A program made the position numbers and the translations under genes. Below, piece by piece: positions 10,822 to 23,429 of a stretch of DNA of 64,000 nucleotides. Source of the DNA: Plumapathes pennacea (Eukaryota; Cnidaria; Anthozoa; Antipatharia; Myriopathidae). How positions within the stretch are numbered: the stretch's first letter is position 1; the number at the start of each line of letters is the position of its first letter. The DNA lies in NCBI GenBank assembly GCA_964036295.1, contig OZ038463.1, positions 36,149,678 through 36,213,677 of the forward strand. Direction: 5' to 3'. Below the pieces are notes generated by a model, which was not told the DNA's origin, did no database searches, and worked only from the letters and a program-made list of their open reading frames with translations.

Positions 10822-13717
10822 TGATAAGTCGTCATCAAGAGCGCAAACAACAAATAACAAGACATATTTTCTCCTCCTCCTCCTCCGACGGAGTGAGTGG
10901 TATAAAGGATTGGACAGAGATGCATGGCCATGTGGGAGAGGAAAGACCGGCGTGCACCTCGTAGGGCAGTCACATTTTGTGCGCCCGAATCACTGACTGG
11001 TCAAGATAAAACAAGCGATGGGCTGCTTCTAGAGCAGTATTGGCGTCTCGTAATACAAACAAAATTCACCAGTCGCACCTGGACTCTTCTTGGTTTTTCA
11101 TTCGTATCAAAACAAACCTGGCATAAAATTCTTAGTTTTCGTAAGCTGATAATTTAAAAATAACTTTCTGCAAAGCACGCTACTCGTTCTTCTAAACACA
11201 GAATGATAAAAATAAGTCGTCCATTGTAATATTTTGCGTAAAGGAAACACAAAAAAATATGGGCAAACTTTGAGCAGCAAAAAGAACTTCTTCAAGCCCG
11301 CTCGGCTCCTAAGTAGAACCTGGTGTTCGTATGAAAATATCAATTTATCTTAAGAACTCCACTTTATTTTCTGCCTATAAATGCCAAGATAGATATCATC
11401 ATTGTCTTTGGAAGAACAGATTTGGTAAACTGGAACATTCAATTACACATAAGCAACAAACCGGCAACTCCAATTGCAAAGTAAAGCAAGTAACAAGTCG
11501 GAGATTTAGTCAGCTCGTACACGTAGAACCCTCTGCAGTTGCGCAAAGGAATTTTCTTGGTGTCGGCATGATTTTATACGGAAAAGCTTACATTTTTAGT
11601 CAATTAGCATAGTTGGCATTTATGGATGAAACAAGATTACTCACCTTGAGGTGCAGCTATTGTTGGCTGAATAATGAGATCTAATCCATTGAAAAAAACA
11701 AATGTAAAATTATTAGTTTAGAAAATTGTACAATTCTTTTTTAGATATGCGATTCAAATTCACATACTGCATACATACACAACATTACAACAGTGATCGA
11801 ATATCGCCATGTGAACATATATAATAGTAAATAATTGTATAAATATACAAAAAAACAAGACTGCTTGGTTCTACCCTGGTTCCAGAGGTCCTTATATTAC
11901 TCCTTCAAGCGTTTTCCGACAAAAACGGCGGCGACCAGCAAGCGAAAAAGATCTCTGGGCGCGCGAGGTAGCAACCTCACTTCCATGATTTCAGTTGAAC
12001 TTCGTGGCTGATTGGTCAATGTTTAACAAACACAACGGCAATCGCGAGCGAGAAGAACTGGCATGGAAGTGAGGCTCCTACCTCGCGCGCCCATAGGTTC
12101 CCTCGCCACAGTTCGCCTTTGCCGCTCTCTGCTGAGCCTTCGCTTCTCTTGATTAGCAAGCGAGGAAGGTTCTTTACACTCGACAGAGACAACCAATTTG
12201 GGCAAAAGTGAAACGACGTTGGCAACAATGCACTTGAAGAAGCGGCGGAAAGAGAGGGGACGGAGTAGAAGAGCCACCTGGGCGCCAAAGCCAAACGCGA
12301 GAGATTAAACATTTTGGCGCCCGAGCTACAAATCTCACTTCCATGTCTTTTTGATTGATAGCTGTCGCAATTAGATAATTGTAAAATCAGTTTCTGCATG
12401 TGAGCTCAGGCCTGTCAAAAATTCGCTTTTTCAATTTCAGATGGAAGTGGATCAGTTAATAAATATCTCGCGCTATTTAACATTACACAAAATTAGCAAG
12501 AACTTACTTTCAGGCAGTTACAGTTTACCTTTCTTAGCGATTTGGACGTGCACCTCCGATGGCCCCTTAAACCTAGACGCATGCACTTGCTTCACCCAGG
12601 AAGGTTTGGCACCACCCTTGTATCCCACAAGCAACCACGAACTACGAAATACCGGTTTGACTGGATCAACAGCTCCCACGCTTCTAAGAGCAGCAACTGC
12701 GGCTGCGCTGACGTAACGATCCGCTGAGTCCTTGACAGACACTAACACAATTGTGTCGTCTGGAAGACTTTGAATGAAACGACTCAATCCATATCCAGAT
12801 GCGCTCTTACCGTGCGTGTCAAAAGTCCCAACCTGAAAAACGCTCCCAGTGGATCTCTCCACTGCGACCACGTTATGACCTCTTCTCTGTAAGAGAAGAA
12901 AAATATACAGCTTGATTTTTAACACGATGGATGACAAGAATATCTTTAAGAACTTAGATTAGAACCCTGCTATATGGAACTCTCAAGGCAAGCGAGAATC
13001 AATTTTCCTCTTTCTTTCTGTTTTTTTTTTTTAACTGACAAGATTTTTCTTTAAACTCATCTCGTAAGACTTAAGTCTTCAAAGCTTCCAGACTTACATC
13101 ACTATATCTATATGATATTATTAATGCACTGGGTCAGTTATTACATATTCATTTTCATGCATCAAATGAAGTCCAGTTACCTTTTGCAACGTTTCCTACT
13201 TATACCTAACACGATTTAGTTTAGTATTGAAACAAGAGTCGATAAAGACACTTGTATTGGCCAATCGTTGGATATGATTGACTAATCTTTGTGTTGGCAG
13301 CAATTCAAGCAACAATCATGATTTCAATACTTCATTATTTGCGGCTAAAATTGAATTTTACTTCACCCTACTGAAATCAAAGTTTTCATTGGCAATTGTA
13401 GCTTAATTTTGGCAAATATACTTATGACGGGGTAAACTTATCGCTGCTATGTGACATTATTTCTCACATTGGGACTCTTGTCAACTCCGTTCACTTTAAT
13501 GATGGATAAGCCGGGGGGTTTGACTACACCAGAGTCATCTAAGCCGCCTGACAGCATGTAGATGTCGATAAACCCTGTAGTGGAGAACAAAGAAGTACAA
13601 TATGAGAATCTGGTTCCTTTCGGACACTCAGTCACACAAATTTCGTTGTCGAAACGACGCCGAGTTCTGTTGAGCACCACAAAGGTTCCGTTTGCACATT
13701 TAACGCATCTGTCCTCC
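10822..13717. repeat. 2.9-kb tandem duplication unit, copy A
   Basis: Nearly base-for-base identical to 13724-16620 (copy B, offset about 2898) and 20247-23130 (copy C, offset about 9427). Each starts at gataagtcgtcatcaagagc and ends inside a furin-like exon. The A/B junction at 13717/13718 cuts the furin-like exon of A. Confidence 0.9.
11510..13717 (-). pseudogene. Truncated FU-ILEI gene fragment, copy A
   Basis: Exons: chimeric FU-ILEI exon 13717-13468 (its 5' part is cut off by the duplication junction, so acceptor and first cysteines are missing), ILEI exon ii 12886-12529, microexon 11680-11645, terminal exon 11532-11510 ending in TGA. A minus-strand AATAAA lies at 11368-11363. The ILEI protein sequence is intact and identical to copies B and C. 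With no acceptor on its first exon and no signal peptide nearby, this copy is probably not an independent gene. Confidence 0.65.
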
Positions 13718-14407
13718 AATGATAAGTCGTCATCAAGAGCGCAAACAACAAATGACAAGACATATTTTCTCCTCCTCCTCCTCCGACGGAGTGAGTGGTA
13801 TAAAGGATTGGACAGAGATGCAGGGCCATGTGGGAGAGGAAAGACCGGCGTGCACCTCGTAGGGCAGTCACATTTTGTGCGCCCGAATCACTGACTGGTC
13901 AAGATAAAACAAGCGATGGGCTGCTTCTAGAGCAGTATTGGCGTCTCGTAATACAAACAAAATTCACCAGTCGCACCTGGACTCTTCTTGGTTTTTCATT
14001 CGTATCAAAACAAACCTGGCATAAAATTCTTAGTTTTCGTAAGCTGATAATTTAAAAATAACTTTCTGCAAAGCACGCTACTCGTTCTTCTAAACACAGA
14101 ATGATAAAAATAAGTCGTCCATTGTAATATTTTGCGTAAAGGAAACACAAAAAAATATGGGCAAACTTTGAGCAGCAAAAAGAACTTCTTCAAGCCCGCT
14201 CGGCTCCTAAGTAGAACCTGGTGTTCGTATGAAAATATCAATTTATCTTAAGAACTCCACTTTATTTTCTGCCTATAAATGCCAAGATAGATATCATCAT
14301 TGTCTTTGGAAGAACAGATTTGGTAAACTGGAACATTCAATTACGCATAAGCAACAAACCAGCAACTCCAATTGCAAAGTAAAGCAAGTAACAAGTCGGA
14401 GATTTAG

Positions 14408-16644
14408 TCAGCTCGTACACGTAGAACCCTCTGCAGTTGCGCAAAGGAATTTTCTTGGTGTCGGCATGATTTTATACGGAAAAGCTTACATTTTTAGTCA
14501 ATTAGCATAGTTGGCATTTATGGATGAAACAAGATTACTCACCTTGAGGTGCAGCTATTGTTGGCTGAATAATGAGATCTAATCCATTGAAAAAAAACAA
14601 ATGTAAAATTATTAGTTTAGAAAATTGTACAATTCTTTTTTAGATATGCGATTCAAATTCACATACTGCATACATACACAACATTACAACAGTGATCGAA
14701 TATCGCCATGTGAACATATATAATAGTAAATAATTGTATAAATATACAAAAAAACAAGACTGCTTGGTTCTACCCTGGTTCCAGAGGTCCTTATATTACT
14801 CCTTCAAGCGTTTTCCGACAAAAACGGCGGCGACCAGCAAGCGAAAAAAATCTCTGGGCGCGCGAGGTAGCAACCTCACTTCCATGATTTCAGTTGAACT
14901 TCGTGGCTGATTGGTCAATGTTTAACAAACACAACGGCAATCGCGAGCGAGAAGAACTGGCATGGAAGTGAGGCTCCTACCTCGCGCGCCCATAGGTTCC
15001 CTCGCCACAGTTCGCCTTTGCCGCTCTCTGCTGAGCCTTCGCTTCTCTTGATTAGCAAGCGAGGAAGGTTCTTTACACTCGACAGAGACAACCAATTTGG
15101 GCAAAAGTAAAACGACGTTGGCAACAATGCACTTGAAGAAGCGGCGGAAAGAGAAGGGACGGAGTAGAAGAGCCACCTGGGCGCCAAAGCCAAACGCGAG
15201 AGATTAAACATTTTGGCACCCGAGCTACAAATCTCACTTCCATGTCTTTTTGATTGATAGCTGTCGCAATTAGATAATTGTAAAATCAGTTTCTGCATGT
15301 GAGCTCAGGCCTGTCAAAAATTCGCTTTTTCAATTTCAGATGGAAGTGGACCAGTTAATAAATATCTCGCGCTATTTAACATTACACAAAATTAGCAAGA
15401 ACTTACTTTCAGGCAGTTACAGTTTACCTTTCTTAGCGATTTGGACGTGCACCTCCGATGGCCCCTTAAACCTAGACGCATGCACTTGCTTCACCCAGGA
15501 AGGTTTGGCACCACCCTTGTATCCCACAAGCAACCACGAACTACGAAATACCGGTTTGACTGGATCAACAGCTCCCACGCTTCTAAGAGCAGCAACTGCG
15601 GCTGCGCTGACGTAACGATCCGCTGAGTCCTTGACAGACACTAACACAATTGTGTCGTCTGGAAGACTTTGAATGAAACGACTTAATCCATATCCAGATG
15701 CGCTCTTACCGTGCGTGTCAAAAGTCCCAACCTGAAAAACGCTCCCAGTGGATCTCTCCACTGCGACCACGTTATGACCTCTTCTCTGTAAGAGAAGAAA
15801 AATATACAGCTTGATTTTTAACACGATGGATGACAAGAATATCTTTAAAAACTTAGATTAGAACCCTGCTATATGGAACTCTCAAGGCAAGCGAGAATCA
15901 ATTTTCCTCTTTCTTTCTGTTTTTTTTTTTTAACTGACAAGATTTTTCTTTAAACTCATCTCGTAAGACTTAAGTCTTCAAAGCTTCCAGACTTACATCA
16001 CTATATCTATATGATATTATTAATGCACTGGGTCAGTTATTACATATTCATTTTCATGCATCAAATGAAGTCCAGTTACCTTTTGCAACGTTTCCTACTT
16101 ATACCTAACACGATTTAGTTTAGTATTGAAACAAGAGTCGATAAAGACACTTGTATTGGCCAATCGTTGGATATGATTGACTAATCTTTGTGTTGGCAGC
16201 AATTCAAGCAACAATCATGATTTCAATACTTCATTATTTGCGGCTAAAATTGAATTTTACTTCACCCTACTGAAATCAAAGTTTTCATTGGCAATTGTAG
16301 CTTAATTTTGGCAAATATACTTATGACGGGGTAAACTTATCGCTGCTATGTGACATTATTTCTCACATTGGGGCTCTTGTCAACTCCGTTCACTTTAATG
16401 ATGGATAAGCCGGGGGGTTTGACTACACCAGAGTCATCTAAGCCGCCTGACAGCATGTAGATGTCGATAAACCCTGTAGTGGAGAACAAAGAAGTACAAT
16501 ATGAGAATCTGGTTCCTTTCGGACACTCAGTCACACAGGTTTTGTTAAAGAAACGACACCGAAGTTTGCTGTATGGCACCACAAAGGTTCCGTTTGCACA
16601 CTTCTTGCACCTGTCCGACATACAGAAGCTACAGTTGGGCGCTC
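14408..16644 (-). pseudogene. FU-ILEI gene fragment, copy B
   Basis: Exons: chimeric FU-ILEI exon about 16644-16367, ILEI exon ii 15785-15428, microexon 14578-14543, terminal exon 14430-14408. The FU part is of the type seen at 2433-2254 (VPYSKLRCRFFNKTC). Its acceptor has changed from CAACAG to CGACAA, and the first conserved Cys codon of the FU repeat is TGA. The ILEI part remains open and identical to A and C. Sequence 16500-17145 matches 2330-2910, so this copy was joined to a different FU exon neighbourhood than copy C. Confidence 0.65.
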
Positions 16645-17329
16645 AATTTGTCGGATTGACGTCTGAAAAAGGACTTGTTTCGTCTGTCATCCACATCTGA
16701 CTGTATGAATTTCTGTCCGGAATTCTTCTTTTTACGCTTTATTTTCTGTCTTTCCCAGCGTCTTTCGTGCTCCTCTCTGTCTCTGTATATTTCTATATGT
16801 CTGTGTGTCTGACTGACTGTCTGTCTATTTCTGTGTGTGCGTCTGTCTCCGTGTTATTGTTTGTCCCTGTCCTCTGGCACCCAGGGTACTCCAATACGAA
16901 GTACTATATTGTGTCTCTATTTTCGAAAAGCACAGCCATTCCTCGGGTCATATTTTTCAATTTTCTACGGTCCACTTACAAGTGCACATTTTCTGTAAAA
17001 TATTGAGTGTAAATGACAGTATTCAGGACAGTTAAGCGGCGGTCTTGTTGCATCGCAGATTAATAGAATAACACCTCTTCAAATGACTGGAAAATTGATT
17101 ATTCTTTTCAACATTTGCTCACCGGTTCTCTCACAAATGCCACTTCCGGCCCAGGCTGGAGGAGGGAGGGGAAACTCAAGCATATGAGCCCCAAAGTTTA
17201 TCGTTTTCAATCGTTTTAGCTTGAAATAATTATAGATTTTGTTTCGTTTTTCTTAGTGAAAACATACGGCTCCGAGAAAACTGAACCAGATGCGTCTGAG
17301 GCACACTTTTAGTTTACGTAACAGTTTTC

Positions 17330-17518
17330 ACACAGACGCTGCCAACCCAAGGTTTCTTGAACAGCTTGGTTCTTTTAGGACACTGCACTTCACAGGATTT
17401 AATGAAGGGTTTCCAAATTGAAAAGTGGTGGACAACACGCCAAAGAAACCATCCTTGCATTTGAAGCACGGGCCTTTCGACGGGAAACATTTCTCACAGT
17501 TGGGGATTCTTTTGCATA
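17330..17518 (-). pseudogene. Broken copy of the first cysteine-rich exon of gene 1
   Basis: Homologous to exon 3887-3690 (CKRIPNCEKCFPSKG, FKCKDGFFGVLSTT). One T of the run in the stretch facing RFGKPF is lost, shifting the frame so the CEAQCPKGT motif is destroyed; the donor region is also altered. The same shift is present at 23430-23619, so it predates the duplication of these two blocks. Confidence 0.75.
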
Positions 17519-17916
17519 CTGCGGCAAAGAATCTTACTATCAATACAGTAAAAAAAAACATGCATAGAGTGTCCGCCCAGAGAGCTTCGCATTGAGTAAT
17601 GAAAATGAGAAAAACGACTACCACACATCAGTGGTTTCTGTTATCCTGGCGCGAAAAGCTCTGCAGGATGGGACAAACTGGTGTGCGATAGTTGTTTTTC
17701 TCATTTTCATTACTCAGTGACCTTCGGTGACCTTAGAGGATCTAAAGTCTATCTTTTCGCTGGAGGTGCGTATGAAATATGGCGTTGCGATTGAGTATTT
17801 GGAAATTTTCTGCAAATCGCAAGGTTTGTGTATATTTCATATACCGTACGTTCTTCTTTTCTCGGCGCCAAGATCGTATGCGCGAGTGACTTAGCGTTTC
17901 GACTAAAAGGAGCATA

Positions 17917-18099
17917 CATTGGAAGCTCTCTGGCTGGACACTCGTAAGCGGACAGCTCTACTTCCGGACGCTTCTGCGAACACCATTTAAACTCTGGCTC
18001 AGTCAAACTATGCATTTACACATTCTAGTAAGCGGACAGTTCCGGTTACGGACACTTTCTCTGCTTCCCAAAGGTGTCCACTTATGGGAGCTTCAACTG
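17917..18099. repeat. TA-type MITE, copy 2
   Basis: Bounded by TA on both sides, left end CATTGGAAGCTC and right end GAGCTTCAACTG, about 183 bp, non-coding. Duplicate at 24016-24198. Confidence 0.65.
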
Positions 18100-18152
18100 T
18101 ATTTCATTCCCTGCGCATGGTAGTGACGATATATGCACTAAACAGACTATAC

Positions 18153-18190
18153 CTGGTCTGTGGTGGTGTCTACGTCGTCCTCCGTGACGT
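18153..18190 (-). pseudogene. Remnant of the His-rich exon end
   Basis: The minus strand shows CCCAG followed by codons for RHGGRRRHHHRP and then CCAG/GTATAG, the same donor as the signal-peptide exon of gene 1. About half of the His-rich stretch and the signal peptide are gone. Duplicate at 24252-24289. Confidence 0.55.
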
Positions 18191-18425
18191 CTGGGAAGAT
18201 GCCAAAAGGGATGGTATATGCCCTGGCAAATTTGGACGTTTTTCAAAAAATCAGTTAAAAAATTCTTTCTCCGGTACAAAAATAGCTATTTTTCTGAAAT
18301 TTCGTGATGTGGTGCTTAAAGTCACTTGGATACTATAAACATTATATAAATGGCCAACTATAAAATTAATTGGATTAATAGGCGACCCCCTGGTGGTCTC
18401 TCACTTGCAAAGAAACTACAGTGTA

Positions 18426-18660
18426 ATACCCTGTTCACACCAACTAAGCCAGTTTAATTAAACCAAGTTTACAAGACTGCGTTTTCTAAATCCTGTTTTG
18501 ATTTTGTGTCAGTTACACAACATTTTACACCACCTCGCACAGGTTGTTTAGTTGGACGGGTTTTAAACCAGTTTAGTTTTGCCGCACTCGCATTGTGAGC
18601 GGCCGACCTAACTAAACAAGTTTTATTAAACATGTTTAAGCATTGGTGTGAACGAGGTAT
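18426..18660. repeat. MITE with 18-bp terminal inverted repeats
   Basis: Left end ataccctgttcacaccaa and right end ttggtgtgaacgaggtat are inverted repeats with one or two mismatches; the element is about 235 bp. Duplicate at 24524-24758 in the paired block. Confidence 0.75.
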
Positions 18661-19053
18661 AAAACTAATTCCACGATTAATAAATAAAGCCCAATTTCGA
18701 ATCAAATTTATGTTTCTTACATTCAAAACCCAAAAACGTACGCTTGGCATTTTGGATTTGAAGATTTTAGGCGAAGAAATTTGAGATTCAAAATTCGAAC
18801 AAGTTAAAATTTGTCAATCTCAAACTATTTGGAATCTGCTGAATACCAAGCGTACGCATGGCAAAATATTTGGCCGTCATAAGAAGATTTGCTGTTTTAT
18901 GCGCCCACAGTAGAAGGGGTCAGTTTACGCATGCGTATAATGTTGGTAAATAAAACCATATGGCGTCTTTTGGTTTGGATTACACATCTTTTGTCCGGTA
19001 TAAACGGTGGTAATCTCTGGAGAATTTACTGAGCTTTGTGGATATATATTTCA

Positions 19054-20190
19054 GCGGCTTCCAAAGGGTCGTGATGCAAAATTTTCATATCCGTGATAAA
19101 TCCACGATTTGTAAATCGAGTCGTCTTTCACTCCACTAAATGTACAATTAAAACTGCATTATTTTGTAGAGGTCAGGACAGGTTGTCGTAAAGATAAATA
19201 TGTCAGATGTTGAAATGCCGGAAGCATGTGACACTGAGGGAGGTTGTAAATTCGCAGAGAAAGCGAACGGCTGAAAATAGAGCCTGTGTTAATGCTCACT
19301 TGAATCGCCTGTGTCTCTGACGTCTCTTGTGGGATTTTTAGAAGCCGTAACTAAAAATAGCACGCCGAGTGGAACCTTCGATTTCCGACTGTCTTAGCTC
19401 GAAGCCCAATAAACATGTCCAGAATGGTCAGAACTCCATAAGATTCTACCAAACACATCCGTCGATAAATTCTCTGTCGATATTTCGTCCACTATTTTTC
19501 AAAAATCCGACAATAAATTGCCAAGAAATGATTATATTGCGCAGCTTGATGTTGATCAAAAACTATAACCCGCGGAATTCTTCATCTAATGGACGCTTTC
19601 TCGTTGCTGTAGAAGGATTGCTAGTCACCAAATCCAGTTCTTTGGTTTCCAGTTTCTTGGTTTCTCGTCTTCTCCAAACGTGTTTGGTCGGAATACCCAT
19701 GAACAAACGAAGCGAAAAACAAAAGGAAAAACACCACAAGCGCAATATGGTTCAAAGCATGATTCGAGACCAGCATCTTCAGCTGTTTCTTAAAAGTGAC
19801 AGACTGGAAATCTCGAGTTTGACGACGAAAAACCCACCAAAATACGCATAAATGCCTGAACTATTCGAATCCGTGCGGGGATTTGATCTAGCACGCATGG
19901 CGCAAAAGATATGCCGCCGTAAAGCGGGGACAGTGGGCTCAGAAGCGGCCGATTAAGAGGATTAGTTAAGGAACGGAGTGACAATTTTAACTCTGAAAGT
20001 GACATGGGTTTTTTTCGGATTACAACCTCCAAAAGCACATCTAAATGAAGATAAAGCCTTAAAGTTTCAGGAAGCGTGCGAGTATTTTGACATAACAGCA
20101 GAACTTTAGAGAAATAGAAGAAAACGTACCGACTCCCAGTCATTTTTCTTATATTTGCGGGAGAGGAAATGGCGACGGGAGGACGTGATG
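19054..20190. other. Unique 1.1-kb segment between duplication units
   Basis: At about 19054 and 20190 the sequence stops matching the neighbouring copies (compare 25152 and the ILEI exon i copies). It interrupts an ILEI exon i at its right edge. It contains a short plus-strand ORF starting MSDVEMPEACDTEGG at 19201 and a longer plus-strand ORF at 19369-19851, neither recognised. On the minus strand the stump of ILEI exon i runs on in frame to a possible donor (GAGTCG/GTACGT) near 20130. Origin unknown. Confidence 0.5.
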
Positions 20191-20936
20191 TCGATAAACT
20201 CTGTAGTGGAGAGCAAAGAAGCACAATATCAGAATCATCACTGAATGATAAGTCGTCATCAAGAGCGCAAACAACAAATGACAAGACATATTTTCTCCTC
20301 CTCCTCCTCCTCCGACGGAGTGAGTGGTATAAAGGATTGGACAGAGATGCATGGCCATGTGGGAGAGGAAAGACCGGCGTGCACCTCGTAGGGAAGTCAC
20401 ATTTTGTGCGCCCGAATCACTGACTGGTCAAGATAAAACAAGCGATGGGCTGCTTCTAGAGCAGTATTGGCGTCTCGTAATACAAACAAAATTCACCAGT
20501 CGCACCTGGACTCTTCTTGGTTTTTCATTCGTATCAAAACAAACCTGGCATAAAATTCTTAGTTTTCGTAAGCTGATAATTTAAAAATAACTTTCTGCAA
20601 AGCACGCTACTCGTTCTTCTAAACACAGAATGATAAAAATAAGTCGTCCATTGTAATATTTTGCGTAAAGGAAACACAAAAAAATATGGGCAAACTTTGA
20701 GCAGCAAAAAGAACTTCTTCAAGCCCGCTCGGCTCCTAAGTAGAACCTGGTGTTCGTATGAAAATATCAATTTATCTTAAGAACTCCACTTTATTTTCTG
20801 CCTATAAATGCCAAGATAGATATCATCATTGTCTTTGGAAGAACAGATTTGGTAAACTGGAACATTCAATTACACATAAGCAACAAACCAGCAACTCCAA
20901 TTGCAAAGTAAAGCAAGTAACAAGTCGGAGATTTAG

Positions 20937-23172
20937 TCAGCTCGTACACGTAGAACCCTCTGCAGTTGCGCAAAGGAATTTTCCTGGTGTCGGCATGATT
21001 TTATACGGAAAAGCTTACATTTTTAGTCAATTAGCATAGTTGGCATTTATGGATGAAACAAGATTACTCACCTTGAGGTGCAGCTATTGTTGGCTGAATA
21101 ATGAGATCTAATCCATTGAAAAAAACAAATGTAAAATTATTAGTTTAGAAAATTGTACAATTCTTTTTTAGATATGCGATTCAAATTCACATACTGCATA
21201 CATACACAACATTACAACAGTGATCGAATATCGCCATGTGAACATATATAATAGTAAATAATTGTATAAATATACAAAAAAACAAGACTGCTTGGTTCTA
21301 CCCTGGTTCCAGAGGTCCTTATATTACTCCTTCAAGCGTTTTCCGACAAAAACGGCGGCGACCAGCAAGCGAAAAAGATCTCTGGGCGCGCGAGGTAGCA
21401 ACCTCACTTCCATGATTTCAGTTGAACTTCGTGGCTGATTGGTCAATGTTTAACAAACACAACGGCAATCGCGAGCGAGAAGAACTGGCATGGAAGTGAG
21501 GCTCCTACCTCGCGCGCCCATAGGTTCCCTCGCCACAGTTCGCCTTTGCCGCTCTCTGCTGAGCCTTCGCTTCTCTTGATTAGCAAGCGAGGAAGGTTCT
21601 TTACACTCGACAGAGACAACCAATTTGGGCAAAAGTAAAACGACGTTGGCAACAATGCACTTGAAGAAGCGGCGGAAAGAGAGGGGACGGAGTAGAAGAG
21701 CCACCTGGGCGCCAAAGCCAAACGCGAGAGATTAAACATTTTGGCGCCCGAGCTACAAATCTCACTTCCATGTCTTTTTGATTGATAGTTGTTGTAATTA
21801 GATAATTGTAAAATCAGTTTCTGCATGTGAGCTCAGGCCTGTCAAAAATTCGCTTTTTCAATTTCAGATGGAAGTGGACCAGTTAATAAATATCTCGCGC
21901 TATTTAACATTACACAAAATTAGCAAGAACTTACTTTCAGGCAGTTACAGTTTACCTTTCTTAGCGATTTGGACGTGCACCTCCGATGGCCCCTTAAACC
22001 TAGACGCATGCACTTGCTTCACCCAGGAAGGTTTGGCACCACCCTTGTATCCCACAAGCAACCACGAACTACGAAATACCGGTTTGACTGGATCAACAGC
22101 TCCCACGCTTCTAAGAGCAGCAACTGCGGCTGCGCTGACGTAACGATCCGCTGAGTCCTTGACAGACACTAACACAATTGTGTCGTCTGGAAGACTTTGA
22201 ATGAAACGACTCAATCCATATCCAGATGCGCTCTTACCGTGCGTGTCAAAAGTCCCAACCTGAAAAACGCTCCCAGTGGATCTCTCCACTGCGACCACGT
22301 TATGACCTCTTCTCTGTAAGAGAAGAAAAATATACAGCTTGATTTTTAACACGATGGATGACAAGAATATCTTTAAGAACTTAGATTAGAACCCTGCTAT
22401 ATGGAACTCTCAAGGCAAGCGAGAATCAATTTTCCTCTTTCTTTCTGTTTTTTTTTCTTAACTGACAAGATTTTTCTTTAAACTCATCTCGTAAGACTTA
22501 AGTCTTCAAAGCTTCCAGACTTACATCACTATATCTATATGATATTATTAATGCACGGGGTCAGTTATTACATATTCATTTTCATGCATCAAATGAAGTC
22601 CAGTTACCTTTTGCAACGTTTCCTACTTATACCTAACACGATTTAGTTTAGTATTGAAACAAGAGTCAATAAAGACACTTGTATTGGCCAATCGTTGGAT
22701 ATGATTGACTAATCTTTGTGTTGGCAGCAATTCAAGCAACAATCATGATTTCAATACTTCATTATTTGCGGCTAAAATTGAATTTTACTTCACCCTACTG
22801 AAATCAAAGTTTTCATTGGCAATTGTAGCTTAATTTTGGCAAATATACTTATGACGGGGTAAACTTATCGCTGCTATGTGACATTATTTCTCACATTGGG
22901 GCTCTTGTCAACTCCGTTCACTTTAATGATGGATAAGCCGGGGGGTTTGACTACACCAGAGTCATCTAAGCCGCCTGACAGCATGTAGATGTCGATAAAC
23001 CCTGTAGTGGAGAACAAAGAAGTACAATATGAGAATCTGGTTCCTTTCGGACACTCAGTCACACAAATTTCGTTGTCGAAACGACGCCGAGTTCTGTTGA
23101 GCACCACAAAGGTTCCGTTTGCACATTTAACGCATCTGTCCTCCATGCAGGAGCCACAGTTTGGCGGACAAT
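20937..23172 (-). CDS. FU-ILEI gene, copy C (best preserved 3' part)
   Basis: Exons: 23172-22895 (chimeric FU + ILEI exon i, phase 1 to 0), 22313-21956 (ILEI exon ii, phase 0 to 1), 21107-21072 (microexon, DLIIQPTIAAPQ), 20959-20937 (terminal, ending in Cys-Thr-Ser then TGA); a minus-strand AATAAA is at 20795-20790. The chimeric exon reads from the FU cysteines (NCGSCMEDRCVKCANGTF, CVTECPKGT) straight through RFSYCTSLFSTT into GFIDIYMLSGG with no stop. All splice sites fit and the frame is open throughout. ILEI domains occur in secreted and Golgi/extracellular proteins; a secreted role is inferred from the FU repeat. Which upstream exon supplies the signal peptide is unresolved: the exon relics at 23.4-24.3 kb are broken, and the signal-peptide ORF at 26392 has no obvious phase-1 donor. 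Confidence 0.65.
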
Positions 23173-23429
23173 CTGATGGATTGCAGGGTCAAAAAAGGAT
23201 TACATTCTCGAGCAAAGAATCGGGAGGGGGGGGGGGGGGGGAGAGGGGGAAGATGGCTGGAGGAGGGAGGGGAAACTCAAACATATGAGCCCCAAAGTTT
23301 ATCGTTTTCAATCGTTTTAGCTTGAAATAATTATAGATTTTGTTTCGTTTTTCTTAGTGAAAACATACGGCTCCGAGAAAACTGAACCAGATGCGTCTGA
23401 GGCACACTTTTAGTTTACGTAACAGTTTT

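Noticed and set aside
11331-11612. 93-codon plus-strand ORF repeated in copies A, B and C
   Set aside because: Antisense to the terminal exon and 3' flank of the ILEI gene; its conservation is explained by recent duplication.
12016-12399. 127-codon minus-strand ORF present in all three 2.9-kb copies (also 14915 and 21443)
   Set aside because: Conserved only because the copies are very recent. It lies in an intron between ILEI exon ii and the microexon and shows no domain.
12441-12716. 91-codon plus-strand ORFs over ILEI exon ii (also 9727, 15340, 21868)
   Set aside because: Shadow of the minus-strand ILEI exon, which has splice sites and a family match.
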